Below, piece after piece: positions 32,381-40,687 of a stretch of DNA of 64,000 bases (positions are counted from its first letter, which is position 1; every line of letters starts with the position of its first letter). A model generated the notes under the pieces. It was not told the origin of the DNA, did not search any database, and was given only the letters and a program-made list of their open reading frames with translations. This DNA comes from an uncultured Thermoanaerobaculia bacterium (GTDB lineage: Bacteria; Acidobacteriota; Thermoanaerobaculia; Multivoradales; Multivoraceae). Location: NCBI GenBank assembly GCA_951812325.1, contig OX638294.1, positions 2,706,859 to 2,770,858 of the forward strand, in the 5' to 3' direction. The translations under genes and the position numbers were made by a program.

Positions 32381-32515
32381 GTGAAGAGGACATACCAGCC
32401 GAACAATCGGCGCCGCAAGAAGAAGCATGGGTTCCGCTCCCGGATGCGGACGAGGCATGGCCGCGCGATTCTCTCCCGCCGGCGGCGCAAGGGCCGCAAG
32501 CGTCTGACGGTCTGA
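32381..32515 (+). CDS. rpmH: 50S ribosomal protein L34
   Basis: A 44-codon gene, unmistakable as L34: after a GTG start it reads [20 protein letters not shown] and ends KGRKRLTV. The ribosome-binding site is AGGAAGGAAC directly before the GTG. L34 sits near the polypeptide exit side of the large subunit. It heads the rpmH-rnpA-yidD-yidC cluster. Confidence 0.97.
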   Translation: MKRTYQPNNRRRKKKHGFRSRMRTRHGRAILSRRRRKGRKRLTV

Positions 32516-32517
32516 CC

Positions 32518-32931
32518 TTGGGCCGATCGAGCAGCCCGCGGTGCACCGGCGTCGCCGCGCCGGGTACGGAGCGGATCCGGTCGAGCCGCGACTACCGCAA
32601 TGTCTACCGCCGGGGTCGGCGTCTGCATGGCGACGTCGCGGTGCTCCACGTCCGGGCGAATGACGCCGGCCGTCCGCGGCTCGGGCTTACCGCCAGTCGA
32701 CGGGTGGGCGGCGCCGTGGTGCGCAACCGGCTGCGTCGGCGGGTGCGGGAGCACTACCGGCAACAGGTCCGGCGGGATCTGCTGCCCGCGGTGGATATGG
32801 TGGTCCATCTGAAACCGGGCGCTGCCGCGGCTGATCGACGCAGCTTCTATCGCGAGCTGAACCGCCTGTTTCGCGCGGTAGCCCGGCGTGGCGCCGGTCA
32901 CCCGCGCCGTCGCAGGTCGTCGAAGTCATGA
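32518..32931 (+). CDS. rnpA: ribonuclease P protein component
   Basis: RnpA is the protein cofactor of RNase P, which matures tRNA 5' ends. The signature is VRNRLRRRVREHYR, the conserved RNR motif; RSSRDYRNVYRRGRR and LGLTASRRVGGAV precede it. TTG at 32518, two bases after rpmH, is the likely start and gives 137 residues; the first 20 are poorly conserved. The stop overlaps yidD as ATGA. Confidence 0.9.
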   Translation: MGRSSSPRCTGVAAPGTERIRSSRDYRNVYRRGRRLHGDVAVLHVRANDAGRPRLGLTASRRVGGAVVRNRLRRRVREHYRQQVRRDLLPAVDMVVHLKPGAAAADRRSFYRELNRLFRAVARRGAGHPRRRRSSKS

Positions 32932-33209
32932 GCATTCCGGTCCGCGCCGTCGTGGCGTCGTTGCGCGCGTACAAGCGGTGGTTGTCGCCGTTGTTGCCGC
33001 GTGCCTGCCGGTTCAGCCCGACCTGCTCCGAGTACGGACAGATCGCCCTGCAGAGCCATGGTCTGCGGGCCGGGAGTTGGCTCACGATCTGGCGGCTCCT
33101 GCGTTGCCAGCCTCTGGGCCGCGGCGGCATCGACCTGCCGCCCGCCGGCATGTCGGCGGCGAAGTTCGGGGCGGCCCATCGGGGCCATCGGGCCGGGGTC
33201 CGAGGCTGA
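32928..33209 (+). CDS. yidD: membrane protein insertion efficiency factor YidD
   Basis: YidD is a small cytoplasmic-face membrane-associated protein that helps YidC. The 93-residue sequence has the hallmark LRAYKRWLSPLLPRACRFSP followed by TCSEYGQIAL and CQPLGRGGID. The gene overlaps rnpA by ATGA and yidC by TGATG. A second yidD-like gene exists at 61456. Confidence 0.95.
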   Translation: MSIPVRAVVASLRAYKRWLSPLLPRACRFSPTCSEYGQIALQSHGLRAGSWLTIWRLLRCQPLGRGGIDLPPAGMSAAKFGAAHRGHRAGVRG

Positions 33210-34960
33210 TGGACAACCGACGACTTCTCCTCGCTGCCGTTCTTTCCCTGGGCGTTCTGCTCCTGTGGCAGGCCCTCTTCGCGCCGCCGCCGCCGGTGGA
33301 GCGTCCGCCGGTCGAAATCAGGGGTGCGGAGGAACCGGTGGCGGGTGCGGCGACAGCCGGACGGAATGCGGCGGCGCCGGTTTCCCGGGGAGGGACGGCG
33401 CCGGCATCCCCGCCGCCTGCGGTCGTGGCGCCGGTGGAGGCCGCCGCCGAACAGCGCGTGGTGATCGAGTCGGGCAACGCGAAGCTCGAGTTCACCAACC
33501 GCGGCGCCCAATTGCTGTCCTTCGAGTTGCTCCGACCGAACGGCGGCGAGCCGGTGGAGCTGGTGCGCGCTCGCGCAGACGAACAGCCCTACCCGTTCGG
33601 TTTCCAGGGCTCGCAGCGTGGTTCGCCGCTGAACGAGGCGCTGTTCGCCGTGGAACGGACGTCCGAGGACGGCGATACGCGGCTCCGCTTCCGCTACAGC
33701 GGTGATCTGGGTGTGGCGACGAAGACGTTTCACATTCCGAAAAACACGACTCAGACCGGGGGCCTGACGTTTCGCTACCAGATCGAGTCGCCCGGCGATT
33801 CCTGGGGATTGGTGCTGGGTCCGGGAATCCGGAATCCAACCGTGGACGAACTGGAGAGCCGGCTGTCGAGCCAGCAGCGACGGGCGGCAACCTGGTTGTC
33901 CGGCGGCGAGATGGAGTCGCTGGAGCCCCGGAAGACGGAGGATCCGATCGATCTGGCGGGCAGTGCCCGCTGGGTTGCTCTCGAAGATCGCTACTTCATC
34001 ACGGCGGTCATCCCTGCCGGTGCCCGGGGAACCGTTCAGGCCCGGCCGGTCGCCAACTTCGAGGAGGCGGACGGGAGCCTCGGCGGCTTCGCCATGTTCG
34101 AGGTCACGGATGTTGCCAGGGCGGATCTGACGAGGGACGTGATGTTGGTTCTGCGCTCCTCGGGCGGCGAACTCGCGGGGAGGGCGTACTTCGGGGACAA
34201 GCAGTACGACGCGCTGAAGGCGATGGGCGTGGAACTGGAGAAGACCGTGCGCTTCGGCTTCTTCGGCGTCATCTCGCGCCCGTTGCAGTTCGGTTTGCGC
34301 TGGATTCACGACCATGTCGTGGCCAACTACGGGTGGAGCATCGTGTTGATGACGGTGCTCATCCGCCTCGTGCTGTTCCCGCTGACCCACAAGAGCCAGG
34401 TGTCCATGCAGCGGATCCAGAAGCTGAATCCGCGCATGGAGGCGATCCGCGCGAAGTACCGGCCCAAGCTCAAGGATGGGAAGGGCCGCCCGCGCATGGA
34501 CGTGCAGCGCAAGATGAACGAGGAGATTCAGGCTCTGTTTCGGGAAGAGGGTGTGAACCCTGCCAGCGGCTGCCTTCCGATCCTGTTCCAGATGCCGGTG
34601 TTCTTCGGCTTCTTCCGGCTCCTGAGCGAGGCGGTCGAGTTGTGGGATGCCTCGTGGCTCGGCTGGATTCACAACCTGGCGCTGCCGGATCCGGTCTACG
34701 TGTTGCCCCTGGTCATGGGCGCCTCGCAGTTCCTGCAGCAACGGATGCTGCCGCCGCCTGCGAACAAGACCCAGAAGCTGATCATCAACACGATGCCGAT
34801 CTGGTTCACGATCTTCTCGTTCAGCTTCCCGAGCGGCCTGGTCCTCTACTGGCTGACGAACAACGTGCTGGGAATCGTGCAGACCGGGGTCTACAACAAG
34901 CTGAAGAAGTCGGGCTACCTGGGCGGCAAGGTGGCGGCGGCTTCCGAAACGAAGAAGTGA
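33209..34960 (+). CDS. yidC: membrane protein insertase YidC
   Basis: YidC inserts and folds inner-membrane proteins. The 583-residue protein is the Gram-negative form: an N-terminal membrane anchor (LLLAAVLSLGVLLLWQALF, about 6-24), a Pro/Ala-rich linker, a periplasmic beta-domain to about 345, and the insertase core with five membrane segments from about 350. YGWSIVLMTVLIRLVLFPLT, CLPILFQMPVFFGFF and SFPSGLVLYWLTNN are diagnostic. The presence of the periplasmic domain supports a diderm host. It starts inside the yidD stop. Confidence 0.96.
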   Translation: MDNRRLLLAAVLSLGVLLLWQALFAPPPPVERPPVEIRGAEEPVAGAATAGRNAAAPVSRGGTAPASPPPAVVAPVEAAAEQRVVIESGNAKLEFTNRGAQLLSFELLRPNGGEPVELVRARADEQPYPFGFQGSQRGSPLNEALFAVERTSEDGDTRLRFRYSGDLGVATKTFHIPKNTTQTGGLTFRYQIESPGDSWGLVLGPGIRNPTVDELESRLSSQQRRAATWLSGGEMESLEPRKTEDPIDLAGSARWVALEDRYFITAVIPAGARGTVQARPVANFEEADGSLGGFAMFEVTDVARADLTRDVMLVLRSSGGELAGRAYFGDKQYDALKAMGVELEKTVRFGFFGVISRPLQFGLRWIHDHVVANYGWSIVLMTVLIRLVLFPLTHKSQVSMQRIQKLNPRMEAIRAKYRPKLKDGKGRPRMDVQRKMNEEIQALFREEGVNPASGCLPILFQMPVFFGFFRLLSEAVELWDASWLGWIHNLALPDPVYVLPLVMGASQFLQQRMLPPPANKTQKLIINTMPIWFTIFSFSFPSGLVLYWLTNNVLGIVQTGVYNKLKKSGYLGGKVAAASETKK

Positions 34961-34976
34961 GGCAGGGCGGGATTTG

Positions 34977-35855
34977 ATGAGTGCAACGACGAACAGCGTG
35001 TTCTTCTCGGGCGAGACCGAGGGCCGAGCGGTGTTGGCGGCCGCAAACCACTTTGGCGTGCCGCCCGATCAGGTCGTGTTTGATCGAGTCGAGAAGCGAC
35101 ACGGATTCGTCAAGCGTCGGCGGGTGGTGATCCGGGTCGACCCGGAACGGGTTGGCTCGGTCGAAGCCCCGCCCGGGACGGCGGCCGGGGAACCGGCCCG
35201 GAGGCTCGCCCCGTCAGCGTCCGAGGGCGTGGCGCGCGAGGTCGAGGTCGAGGTGCCGATAGAGAGTTCGCCGCCGCAGGAGGAAGGGGAAGCCTCCGGG
35301 GGCCCTGGGTCCCGAGCCCCGGCGGGTTCACCGCCGCAGGAGGAACGTCCGTTGGCCGGCGCCAACTCTCCTGACGCCAGCTCAGGGGAGCTTCCGGACC
35401 GGGATTCCGAGGAGGTTCCGGAGGTTGCCCGCGCGGCCTTGCGGCAACTGCTCGAACTGGCCGATGTCGAAGTATCGGCGGAGATGGTTCTGGTCAACGG
35501 GCGGTTGGAAGTCGAGATCGAGGGAGTGGACCAGGAGCTCCTCGTGGAGGACGAGGGCCAGGTTCTTCTCGCGCTCCAGCATCTTCTTCCCCGCGTGATG
35601 TACGGGGAACTGGGGCGCATCGTGCCGTGCCACCTGGACAGCGGCGGCTATCAACGAAGGAAGGAAGAGCGCCTGAGAGGCCTCGCGCGCCGGGTGGGAG
35701 ACGAAGTCGCCTCCCGCGGCGGCACGCGCACTCTGCGGCCCATGAACCCGGCCGACCGGCGCATCGTCCATCTGACTCTGGCCGACGACCCCGACGTCGA
35801 AACCGAGAGCCAAGGCAGAGGTTACTTCAAGCGCGTCAACATCCGCCGCGTGTAG
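34977..35855 (+). CDS. jag: Jag/KhpB RNA-binding protein
   Basis: The 292-residue protein has the Jag N-terminal domain (FFSGETEGRAVLAAANHFGV), an acidic, Pro/Ser/Glu-rich linker of about 90 residues that contains a duplicated SSPPQEE/GSPPQEE unit, a KH domain (about 145-220) and a C-terminal R3H domain (RIVHLTLADDPDVETESQG). Family members bind RNA and affect cell division and elongation in Firmicutes; the role here is not known. ATG at 34977 is preferred over the overlapping TTG at 34974. The TAG stop at 35853 begins a TAGCAGCC element. Confidence 0.9.
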   Translation: MSATTNSVFFSGETEGRAVLAAANHFGVPPDQVVFDRVEKRHGFVKRRRVVIRVDPERVGSVEAPPGTAAGEPARRLAPSASEGVAREVEVEVPIESSPPQEEGEASGGPGSRAPAGSPPQEERPLAGANSPDASSGELPDRDSEEVPEVARAALRQLLELADVEVSAEMVLVNGRLEVEIEGVDQELLVEDEGQVLLALQHLLPRVMYGELGRIVPCHLDSGGYQRRKEERLRGLARRVGDEVASRGGTRTLRPMNPADRRIVHLTLADDPDVETESQGRGYFKRVNIRRV

Positions 35856-35930
35856 CAGCCTGTGGCAGACGTCGCGCTGCATGCCAACGGCGATGGATCA
35901 ATGCCCGGCAGCGTTGCTCTGCGGTCGAAT
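35853..35930 (+). repeat. TAGCAGCC element, copy after jag
   Basis: TAGCAGCCTGTGGCAGACGT then CGCGCTGCATGCC matches the start of the copies after dnaN and upstream of the SRP RNA. The TAG is the jag stop codon. The copy seems truncated at its far end just before parS. Confidence 0.6.
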
Positions 35931-35946
35931 CGCTGCTGAGAGCACC

Positions 35947-35962
35947 TGTTTCACGTGAAACA
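35947..35962. promoter_or_regulatory. parS centromere site
   Basis: TGTTTCACGTGAAACA is a perfect 16-bp match to the universal bacterial parS palindrome bound by ParB. It lies 1.4 kb upstream of parB and includes the GTG start codon of rsmG (35955-35957). Confidence 0.95.
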
Positions 35963-36593
35963 CGCGGATCTGTTTCGCCGCGAATTCGGTGACCAGCTGA
36001 CGCCTGAGGCCGTTGATCGGCTGGTGCGACACGCCGAGCTCCTGGAACGGTGGAACCGGGTGGTTAGGCTGGTTGGGGAGCAGGAGCCGGAGGACTGGAT
36101 TCTGCGCCACTACGCCGAATCGGTGGCGGCCCGGAGGTTCTGGCGGTCTTCGCGATCTGCGGGGAACGGTAAGCCGGCACTGCTTGATATCGGCAGCGGC
36201 GCGGGTTTCCCGGGTCTCGTTCTGGCGGCGCTTCATCCTCAGCGGTCGGTGACCCTGGTGGAGGCCCGCGAACGGAAAGCGGCGTTCCTCGCCGAGGCGG
36301 CGCGCGAGCTGGATCTTCCGCTGCTTCGGGTCGTCCGCGACCGTTTCGACCCCAAACTCGCTGCGGCGCTTGCGGGGGCGGTAGAGTTCGCGACGATTCG
36401 GGGCCTGCGGCTTCCGGAGGCCACGACGGCTCGCCTGATCCGGGCTCTGCCCGGCGGCGGGCGCCTGATTGTCTGGGTGGGCCGACAACTCGGGCCCGGC
36501 CTGGCGGATTTCTGTGCCGTGGAAGAAGAAATGAGCTTGCCCAACAGCCGGCACCGGCGGATTCTCAGCCTGCGGCCGCTTCGTCGTGGCTGA
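35955..36593 (+). CDS. rsmG: 16S rRNA (guanine-N7)-methyltransferase RsmG
   Basis: RsmG (GidB) methylates G527 of 16S rRNA using SAM. The 212 residues include the SAM-binding LLDIGSGAGFPGLVLAAL and the motif LVEARERKAAFL. The GTG at 35955 gives the expected N-terminus with LTPEAVDRLVRHAELLERWNRVVRL; this start codon is embedded in parS, so ParB binding could affect expression. It overlaps parA by eight bases. Confidence 0.93.
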   Translation: MKHADLFRREFGDQLTPEAVDRLVRHAELLERWNRVVRLVGEQEPEDWILRHYAESVAARRFWRSSRSAGNGKPALLDIGSGAGFPGLVLAALHPQRSVTLVEARERKAAFLAEAARELDLPLLRVVRDRFDPKLAAALAGAVEFATIRGLRLPEATTARLIRALPGGGRLIVWVGRQLGPGLADFCAVEEEMSLPNSRHRRILSLRPLRRG

Positions 36594-37344
36594 CTTCCTG
36601 GCGGTCGCCAACCAGAAGGGCGGCGTGGGCAAGACGACATCGGCGATCAATCTGGCGGCGGCCTTCGGCGCCATGGAGCGGCCGGTGCTGTTGGTCGACA
36701 CCGACCCGCAGGGGAACGCGAGCCGCGGTGTCGGCTGGTCAGGCCGTTCACCGACCCTCTTCGAGGTGCTCTCCGGCGAGGCGAAGGCCGCGGACGTGAT
36801 CGTCCCGAGCGGGTTCCCGTTCCTCGACCTGTTGCCGGCGAACCGGGATCTGGTGGGAGCGGAACTTGGTCTGCGGCGCGACCGGCACTGGATACGGCGG
36901 CTTGGATCCTCACTCCGGAGTCTGGGCACGGTGTATGAACGTATCTTCGTGGACTGTCCGCCTGCTCTGGGCCCGCTCACTCTGAACGCCCTCCACGCTG
37001 CGGACGCGGTGGTCGTGCCGCTGCAGTGCGAGTACTTCGCGCTCGAGGGCGTCAGCGAGTTGATGGCCACCGTTCAGCGGGTGCGCGAGTTGGGTCGGCC
37101 CGACCTGGCCATAGCGGGTGTGATCCTCACCATGTACGATGACCGCACCAACCTGTCACGGGACGTTGCTCGAGAGGTGCGCAGGCACTTCGGGTCGATC
37201 GTCTGCGATACGATCGTTCCACGCAACGTTCGCCTGGCCGAAGCGCCAAGTCACGGAATGCCGGTCCTGCAATACGACATCAAGAGCAAGGGTGCCCAAG
37301 CCTACTTGTCCCTGGCGCGGGAACTTGCGGCTCGTCGACCCTGA
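36586..37344 (+). CDS. parA: chromosome partitioning ATPase ParA (Soj)
   Basis: ParA forms ATP-dependent dimers on the nucleoid and moves ParB-parS complexes. The deviant Walker A motif KGGVGKTT is at residues 11-18, switch I is DTDPQGNAS and Walker B-like IFVDCPPALG follows. The 252 residues are typical of chromosomal Soj. GTG at 36586 is the start; it overlaps rsmG. parB follows 18 bp later. Confidence 0.96.
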   Translation: MADFLAVANQKGGVGKTTSAINLAAAFGAMERPVLLVDTDPQGNASRGVGWSGRSPTLFEVLSGEAKAADVIVPSGFPFLDLLPANRDLVGAELGLRRDRHWIRRLGSSLRSLGTVYERIFVDCPPALGPLTLNALHAADAVVVPLQCEYFALEGVSELMATVQRVRELGRPDLAIAGVILTMYDDRTNLSRDVAREVRRHFGSIVCDTIVPRNVRLAEAPSHGMPVLQYDIKSKGAQAYLSLARELAARRP

Positions 37345-37362
37345 TCGCGCTGCTGGAGTCCT

Positions 37363-38241
37363 GTGAGTAGCAGACGGCGGGGCCTCGGTCGAGGACTGGA
37401 CGAGTTGTTCGCGGACAGCGGGGCTCGTTCTCCCGTCGCGCCGCATGCGCAACGCGAACTGCCGGTGGGGCAGCTCGAGCCGAACAGCCGCCAGCCGCGC
37501 GACCGCTTCGACGACCAGGAGTTGGCCGAGCTGGCGAGTTCGATCGCGCAGCTCGGCGTGCTGCAGCCGCTGGTCGTCACGGCCGGGCCGGCCCCCGGGG
37601 GCCGCTACCGCATCGTTGCCGGCGAGCGTCGCTGGCGGGCCGCGCGGAAGGCGGGGCTGGAGACGGTACCGGTCGTTTTTCGAGACGTGGAGGAAGAGCG
37701 GGAGCTGCTGGAGCTCGCCCTGGTGGAGAACCTTCAGCGTTCCGACCTGAACCCGCTGGAAGAGGCGGAGGCCTTTCGGTCGTTGAGCGACGAGTTCGGG
37801 TTCTCGCAGAAGGAGATCGCTCACCGCGTGGGCCGCAGCAGGGCCACGGTGGCGAATGCACTTCGCCTCCTTCGCCTGCCTGCCGCGGTGCAGGACCAGT
37901 TGCGTTCAGGAGCACTGACGGCCGGGCAGGCTCGTCCCCTGCTGGCGCTCGGCGACGAACAGGGCCAGACCGAACTCGGCGCCCGTGCCGAGCGTGAGTC
38001 CCTCAGTGCGAGGGAGCTGGAACGCATCGCGGCCGATGGCAGGGGGAAGAAGACCGTGGCGCGGCGCAAGGCTGCTCAGGAGAGCGATCCGCACACCGCC
38101 GCCGCGGTCGAGCGGCTAACGCGTAAACTGCAGACCCGTGTCGAGATCCAGCGACGCCGTCGGGGTGGCGGCGTCCTGAAGATCCATTTCCACTCCGAAC
38201 CCGAGTTGATTCGCATCTACGAACGGTTCACCGCGGAGTAA
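37363..38241 (+). CDS. parB: chromosome partitioning protein ParB (Spo0J)
   Basis: ParB is the CTP-dependent clamp that loads at parS. The N-terminal RRRGLGRGLDELF peptide contacts ParA. The CTP-binding region contains NSRQPRDRF and GERRWRAAR (87-95), then ALVENLQRSDLNPLEEAEAF, followed by the helix-turn-helix FSQKEIAHRVGRSRATVANALRLL. The C-terminal dimerisation part is basic. 292 residues, GTG start. Confidence 0.96.
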   Translation: MSSRRRGLGRGLDELFADSGARSPVAPHAQRELPVGQLEPNSRQPRDRFDDQELAELASSIAQLGVLQPLVVTAGPAPGGRYRIVAGERRWRAARKAGLETVPVVFRDVEEERELLELALVENLQRSDLNPLEEAEAFRSLSDEFGFSQKEIAHRVGRSRATVANALRLLRLPAAVQDQLRSGALTAGQARPLLALGDEQGQTELGARAERESLSARELERIAADGRGKKTVARRKAAQESDPHTAAAVERLTRKLQTRVEIQRRRRGGGVLKIHFHSEPELIRIYERFTAE

Positions 38242-38267
38242 CCACTGCGAATTGGAGCATTCCCCGT

Positions 38268-38777
38268 ATGTCGAAGATCCTCAAGAACAGCTCCCCAGCC
38301 GACCTGAACGGCTTTCTCGATGCCGGCTGCGAAGTCGAGGGGGACCTCCGATTCGAGAACGCATTCCGGGTTCACGGTCGCTACAAGGGCACGGTCGAAA
38401 CCGAAGGCGAGTTGATCGTCGGGGAAGGGGGCGCCGCCGAAGGCGTCTTCAAGGTGGGCGAACTCAGCGTCTCCGGCCGGCTCCAGGGGCGGGTCGAGGC
38501 CTCGAAGCGGATCGAGATCGGGGTGAAGGGTCATGTGGAGGGCGAAATCAGGTCACCAGTGCTCGTTATCGCGAGCGGCGCCTTCTTCCAGGGCCAGTGC
38601 AGCATGAGCCCTCCCGAGGCCGCCCGCTCCGCCAAGCCCGCCGTCCCGGGCGGTGGCAAACCGGTCTCGGCGACCGAGGGTTCCGATCCGGCCCTGCAGC
38701 GGTTCGCTCTTCCCGGCAAAAAGGGTTCGTCCAGGTCGGCGACCGGCGACCAGGGCCCCGCCGGCCGGTCCCGGTGA
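38268..38777 (+). CDS. bactofilin family cytoskeletal protein
   Basis: Bactofilins polymerise without nucleotides into filaments. The 169-residue protein has the beta-helical DUF583 core at about 20-105 (CEVEGDLRFENAFRVHGRYK, GELIVGEGG, GRVEASKRIEIGVKGHVEGE) and a disordered, Gly/Pro/Lys-rich C-terminal tail. It follows parB by 26 bp with a TTGGAG ribosome-binding site. In Myxococcus a bactofilin near parAB scaffolds the ParABS machinery at the poles, so a similar role is a reasonable inference. Confidence 0.9.
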   Translation: MSKILKNSSPADLNGFLDAGCEVEGDLRFENAFRVHGRYKGTVETEGELIVGEGGAAEGVFKVGELSVSGRLQGRVEASKRIEIGVKGHVEGEIRSPVLVIASGAFFQGQCSMSPPEAARSAKPAVPGGGKPVSATEGSDPALQRFALPGKKGSSRSATGDQGPAGRSR

Positions 38778-38895
38778 TCCGGCCGGCCATCCGGCCCTGG
38801 CCATCCGGACTCATGACGACGGTGTGAGATCCCGGCCAGGCGGGTGTTGGGGCCAGACACGGAGAAAGCGGCGGGTCAGGCGCCTCTCGGTTGGT

Positions 38896-40578
38896 TCACC
38901 GGTGTCGCGGATCGCGCCGCCCGGGTTCGCGCGCTGCGCCTCGCGTCGTCTCGTAGGACGGCACGAAGGCGATGGGCCGCCGAGCCAGGGTGGACGGTTC
39001 GAAGGCCTCGGTGATCACGCGGCCGTCGATGTCGAGCGCGGTCGGCAGGTTCAGAGCGTAGAGCATCGTCGGCGCCACGTCCTCGATTCCGAGCCGGGTC
39101 AGGAGCCGATCCTGGTTGATTTCCTGCCCTCGTAGCAGAAGCAGCCCGTCCGGCGTGTTCTGGGTGAGGCCCGCGCCGCCGGGAGCCCTGCCTCGCAGCC
39201 CGAGCAGACTGCGCAGCGGCCCGGACCGTCTCCAGCCGTAGGCGCTGACCACGGCCAGCATCCGTGGCGGGGGCGTTTCTTCCCAGGCCTCGGCCAACAG
39301 ACCGTCCACGAAGGCGTAGTAGGCGGAGAGCCAGCGCGCCTGATCGATGCGAGCCTGCTCCTGGTCGCCGTCGAACAGGACCGCTTCATAGGAGTCGTAG
39401 TAGAGGCGCGACACGGCGGCCAGGCCGTCCATCACCGCAAAGACCACGAGCCCCGAGTCGTCTTCCCGAGATCGGGAGGCAAGAATCTCAAGCAACCGGC
39501 TCTGGGTCTCCAGATCACGAAGCGCCGCGGTGTAGAGCGCGGAGGGCGGCCCGTCTCCGAGCCGCGAGAGTCGTTCGTCCTCCATGGCTGAGCCCAGGGC
39601 CGCGGCCCGGGCGCCGGCGGACTCCGTGGCGGCGACGCCGACGCCGAAGTCGAGCGCGAAGACGTCGATACCGAATCCCGCCGCGATCTGCCAGAGGGCC
39701 GGCGCCGAAGGCAGGATCGGTGGGCCGCTCCCGGTCGCGCCGCGGTCGCCCCAGAGGCCGAAGCCGATAGCTCGGGGCGTCAGGTGAAAGCGCTCACCGC
39801 GAAGCCAGGGAGCACCGTGGGTCTGCTCGGAGACGACGCCGTGCCGGAAGGGGTACTTGCCCGTCACCACGGTGGTCCAGAGAGGCAGGCGGATCGCCGG
39901 TTCGAACGACTCGGCCCGCCCGTAGCTGCCGCGTCGCATGGTCTCCGAGAAAAATGGGAGCAGGCCCTGTTCGGAGAGTGGCAGGATGACGTCGAGCGAG
40001 GCGCCGTCGAGACCGAGGACCAGCAGGTTGGGAGGCGGCGTGGACTCGATCGCCGCCGCCCGGGGCCTTCTCTGCGGCGGCGGCTCGAATGCCTCGCGCC
40101 TCTCGAAGACCGAGTACACGGTCAGGAGGGCCAGGCTGGCGATTCCGAAGCGGCTGCGGGCGCCGTAGGGTCTCTGGCGGCGGTACGTGTGAAGGAACGC
40201 CGTGTAGAGCGTGACCACCGCCGCGAGAGCCAGCCAGACTCCTGCCTTGACCAGGCGATCGTGGATTCCCGGCGGCAGGAAGCGCTCGTAGAGGGCCGCG
40301 TGTGCCAGGCCGAAGCCCGCCGCGGCGGCGAACACACCCGCCATGCACCACGGCAACAGCCGCCGGGCGCACTCGGGCGTCCTCCATGCGACGGGCAACA
40401 GCAGCGTCATCGTGGCGATCGCCCCGAGGCCGCCGTAGTAGGCGCTGGTCCGGAACACCGGTAGCGGGTGAAAGGACAGGTGGGGGTTGAGGAAGAACAG
40501 GAGTCCGGCCAGGTGAACTCCGGCCAGGAGTCCGGGTATCGCGCCTGCGGCGCAGCTGAGGAGTCGTTCCCGTTTCAC
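38896..40578 (-). CDS. membrane-anchored type I phosphodiesterase / alkaline-phosphatase superfamily protein
   Basis: The product has 560 residues. About five hydrophobic segments occupy the first 170 (for example AIPGLLAGVHLAGLLFFL, YYGGLGAIATMTLLLPVAW, VWLALAAVVTLYTAFL). A soluble phosphodiesterase/nucleotide-pyrophosphatase-like domain follows: LLVLGLDGASLDVI with a metal aspartate, RLPLWTTVVTGKYPFRHGVV with the nucleophilic threonine, and DVAPTMLYALNLPTALDIDG near the end. GTG at 40578 is chosen because a -10-like TAGAGT stands 8 bp before it and the upstream extension looks non-coding. Substrate unknown; the C-terminus resembles enzymes that trim lipid or glycan headgroups. Confidence 0.75.
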   Translation of the reverse strand: MKRERLLSCAAGAIPGLLAGVHLAGLLFFLNPHLSFHPLPVFRTSAYYGGLGAIATMTLLLPVAWRTPECARRLLPWCMAGVFAAAAGFGLAHAALYERFLPPGIHDRLVKAGVWLALAAVVTLYTAFLHTYRRQRPYGARSRFGIASLALLTVYSVFERREAFEPPPQRRPRAAAIESTPPPNLLVLGLDGASLDVILPLSEQGLLPFFSETMRRGSYGRAESFEPAIRLPLWTTVVTGKYPFRHGVVSEQTHGAPWLRGERFHLTPRAIGFGLWGDRGATGSGPPILPSAPALWQIAAGFGIDVFALDFGVGVAATESAGARAAALGSAMEDERLSRLGDGPPSALYTAALRDLETQSRLLEILASRSREDDSGLVVFAVMDGLAAVSRLYYDSYEAVLFDGDQEQARIDQARWLSAYYAFVDGLLAEAWEETPPPRMLAVVSAYGWRRSGPLRSLLGLRGRAPGGAGLTQNTPDGLLLLRGQEINQDRLLTRLGIEDVAPTMLYALNLPTALDIDGRVITEAFEPSTLARRPIAFVPSYETTRGAAREPGRRDPRHR

Positions 40579-40586
40579 CGGGACGG

Positions 40587-40592
40587 ACTCTA
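40587..40592 (-). promoter_or_regulatory. -10-like box TAGAGT before the phosphodiesterase
   Basis: TAGAGT on the minus strand ends 8 nt before the GTG at 40578, without an intervening ribosome-binding site. Confidence 0.35.
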
Positions 40593-40671
40593 CCGGGCGG
40601 CCCGCGGCCTGCCGGCAGGCCTTCCCGTCCCGAACTGATCGTGAACAGGGCCAAGCCCGTGCACGGAGTGC

Positions 40672-40677
40672 TACCCT
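40672..40677 (+). promoter_or_regulatory. -10-like box TACCCT before pyrK
   Basis: TACCCT ends 10 nt before the pyrK ATG at 40688; any 5' leader from it would be only a few bases. Confidence 0.3.
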
Positions 40678-40687
40678 CGCTCGCGCC

